From assembly GCA_003648815.1 (NCBI GenBank), contig QMPZ01000024.1, positions 1-15,579 of the forward strand: a DNA stretch of 15,579 nt. The letters are read 5' to 3'. The position numbers and the translations under genes are program-made. A model generated the notes under the pieces. The model was not told the origin of the DNA. It worked only from the letters and a program-made list of their open reading frames with translations, and did not search any database. Origin of the DNA: Candidatus Aerophobota bacterium. Its GTDB lineage: Bacteria > Aerophobota > Aerophobia > Aerophobales > B47-G16. Positions 14,768 through 15,579 of this stretch are shown here, one piece after another. The stretch's first letter is position 1. Every line of letters begins with the position of its first letter.

Positions 14768-15532
14768 CTGAAGATCAAAGAAATTCGGGTAAAAAGTATC
14801 CTTTCCAGGTCTAAGGTTCATGACTGGACGCTCAACCCCTACCGAGGCTGTGAGCATGGATGTTTTTATTGTTACGCCAGATTTATGCGAAGATTCACCG
14901 CTCACAAGGAAAAATGGGGAGAATTTGTCGATGTCAAGGTTAATGCTCCAGAGCTTCTGGCTGAGGAGGTGAGGAGGAAAAAGAAGGGGAGGGTTTGGAT
15001 AAGCGGTGTGTGCGACCCCTATCAGCCACTGGAGAAAAAATACAAATTAACCAGAAGGTCTCTTAAGATTTTCCAAGAAAACAGCTGGCCGGTAATCATA
15101 CAGACCAAATCACCTCTTGTCCTGAGGGATTTGGATTTGCTAAAGAAATTTGAAGATATAGAGGTAGGCTTTACTATCACCACTGCTGATGAGGAAATCA
15201 AAAAGTTTTTTGAACCGAGGACTCCTTCCATTGAGGAAAGGATGAAAGCTTTGGAAAGAATGCATCAGGAGGGAATCAAAACTTATGTGATGATAGCTCC
15301 TCTCTTGCCAGGAGCGGAGGTCTTGGTCTCTGAATTGGAAGGAAAGATAGATTACGCAATAATCGACAAGATGAACTATCACTACGCGGATTGGGTTTAT
15401 CGAAGATACAAGATAGAAAAGTTCAAAGAGGACAGGTTCTTTATTCAAAAGGGAAAAGAGATAGCTGAGCTTTTTAAAATGAAGAAGATTCCCTGTCAGC
15501 TCGTATTTCAAGAGCCAAAAAGGTATTTATAA
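14768..15532 (+). CDS. SPL-type (spore photoproduct lyase-like) radical SAM protein
   Basis: The 254-aa protein has the radical SAM cluster motif C28-x3-C32-x2-C35 within N-P-Y-R-G-C-E-H-G-C-F-Y-C-Y-A-R, the hallmark of the SplB-related COG1533 group. It binds a [4Fe-4S] cluster and cleaves S-adenosylmethionine to a radical. True spore photoproduct lyases repair UV-damaged thymine pairs, but most members of this group have no known substrate. The first ATG in frame (14885) comes after the cysteine motif, so translation must begin earlier. The open frame extends to a TGA at 14747-14749, and the only near-cognate start that fits is CTG at 14768, with AGGAGA about 8 nt before it, giving L/M-K-I-K-E-I-R-V-K as in relatives. 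It may work in nucleic-acid repair with the divergent glycosylase gene, by neighbourhood only. Confidence 0.85.
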   Translation: MKIKEIRVKSILSRSKVHDWTLNPYRGCEHGCFYCYARFMRRFTAHKEKWGEFVDVKVNAPELLAEEVRRKKKGRVWISGVCDPYQPLEKKYKLTRRSLKIFQENSWPVIIQTKSPLVLRDLDLLKKFEDIEVGFTITTADEEIKKFFEPRTPSIEERMKALERMHQEGIKTYVMIAPLLPGAEVLVSELEGKIDYAIIDKMNYHYADWVYRRYKIEKFKEDRFFIQKGKEIAELFKMKKIPCQLVFQEPKRYL

Positions 15533-15562
15533 TGTTGAGCGATGCCCTTGGAATCCTGCCCA

Positions 15563-15579
15563 GGCTCTAACATAGAGCC
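15563..15579 (+). terminator. Perfect hairpin at the window end
   Basis: GGCTCTA (15563-15569), loop ACA, TAGAGCC (15573-15579): a perfect 7-bp stem 31 nt after the radical SAM stop codon. It is placed like an intrinsic terminator, but the window ends at the last stem base, so a U-tract cannot be seen. Confidence 0.45.

Overview
The window looks like a chromosomal segment of an anaerobic, possibly thermophilic bacterium from a poorly sampled lineage. The bacterial signs are strong Shine-Dalgarno sequences (AAGGAGG type), several -35/-10 promoter pairs, a LacI-family repressor, a GH32 enzyme and a family-5 solute-binding protein. RtcA and a FAU-1/DUF402-like protein give an archaeal or thermophile flavour. 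I cannot name the taxon. No rRNA, tRNA, CRISPR array, insertion sequence or phage gene was recognised.

Region 1 (1-9361, all minus strand) is a carbohydrate locus. In transcription order it holds a GH32 fructosidase (7916-9361), a DegT/DnrJ-type sugar aminotransferase (6466-7788), a decayed family-5 substrate-binding protein (4806-6362), a hairpin terminator, a URO-D-superfamily protein overlapping an amidohydrolase by 8 nt (2923-4666), a PIG-L deacetylase, a fucose/arabinose-isomerase-type protein, and the start of a LacI-family repressor cut by the left edge. The repressor gene has a good promoter with an AACCGGTT palindrome on its expected start site and a related second site in the leader. 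Its promoter and the aminotransferase promoter share a 15-nt box upstream of the -35.

Region 2 (9362-10209): a gap with a plus-strand promoter (TTGCCA-N16-TATAAT) leads into a GNAT acetyltransferase. Its 3' end overlaps the converging peptidase gene by 54 nt.

Region 3 (10156-13358, minus) is a tight operon of RtcA (RNA 3'-phosphate cyclase), a FAU-1/DUF402-like RNA-binding or RNase protein, and an M20 peptidase of LysK/ArgE type. A TTGACG-N17-GATAAT promoter sets the RtcA start at an internal GTG. The RtcA nucleotide-site motif departs from the family consensus.

Region 4 (13359-15579) holds a short plus-strand coding remnant, a HhH-GPD DNA glycosylase with a four-cysteine tail (minus), about 500 bp of gene-poor DNA with small repeats, and a plus-strand SPL-type radical SAM protein that apparently starts at CTG. 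The window ends in a perfect hairpin.

The two themes are sugar or amino-sugar catabolism under a LacI-type regulator, whose transporter component is being lost, and a nucleic-acid set (RNA ends plus DNA repair). No single striking new system stands out. The best candidates are the uncharacterised URO-D/amidohydrolase/PIG-L/isomerase set and the RtcA/FAU-1-like pair.
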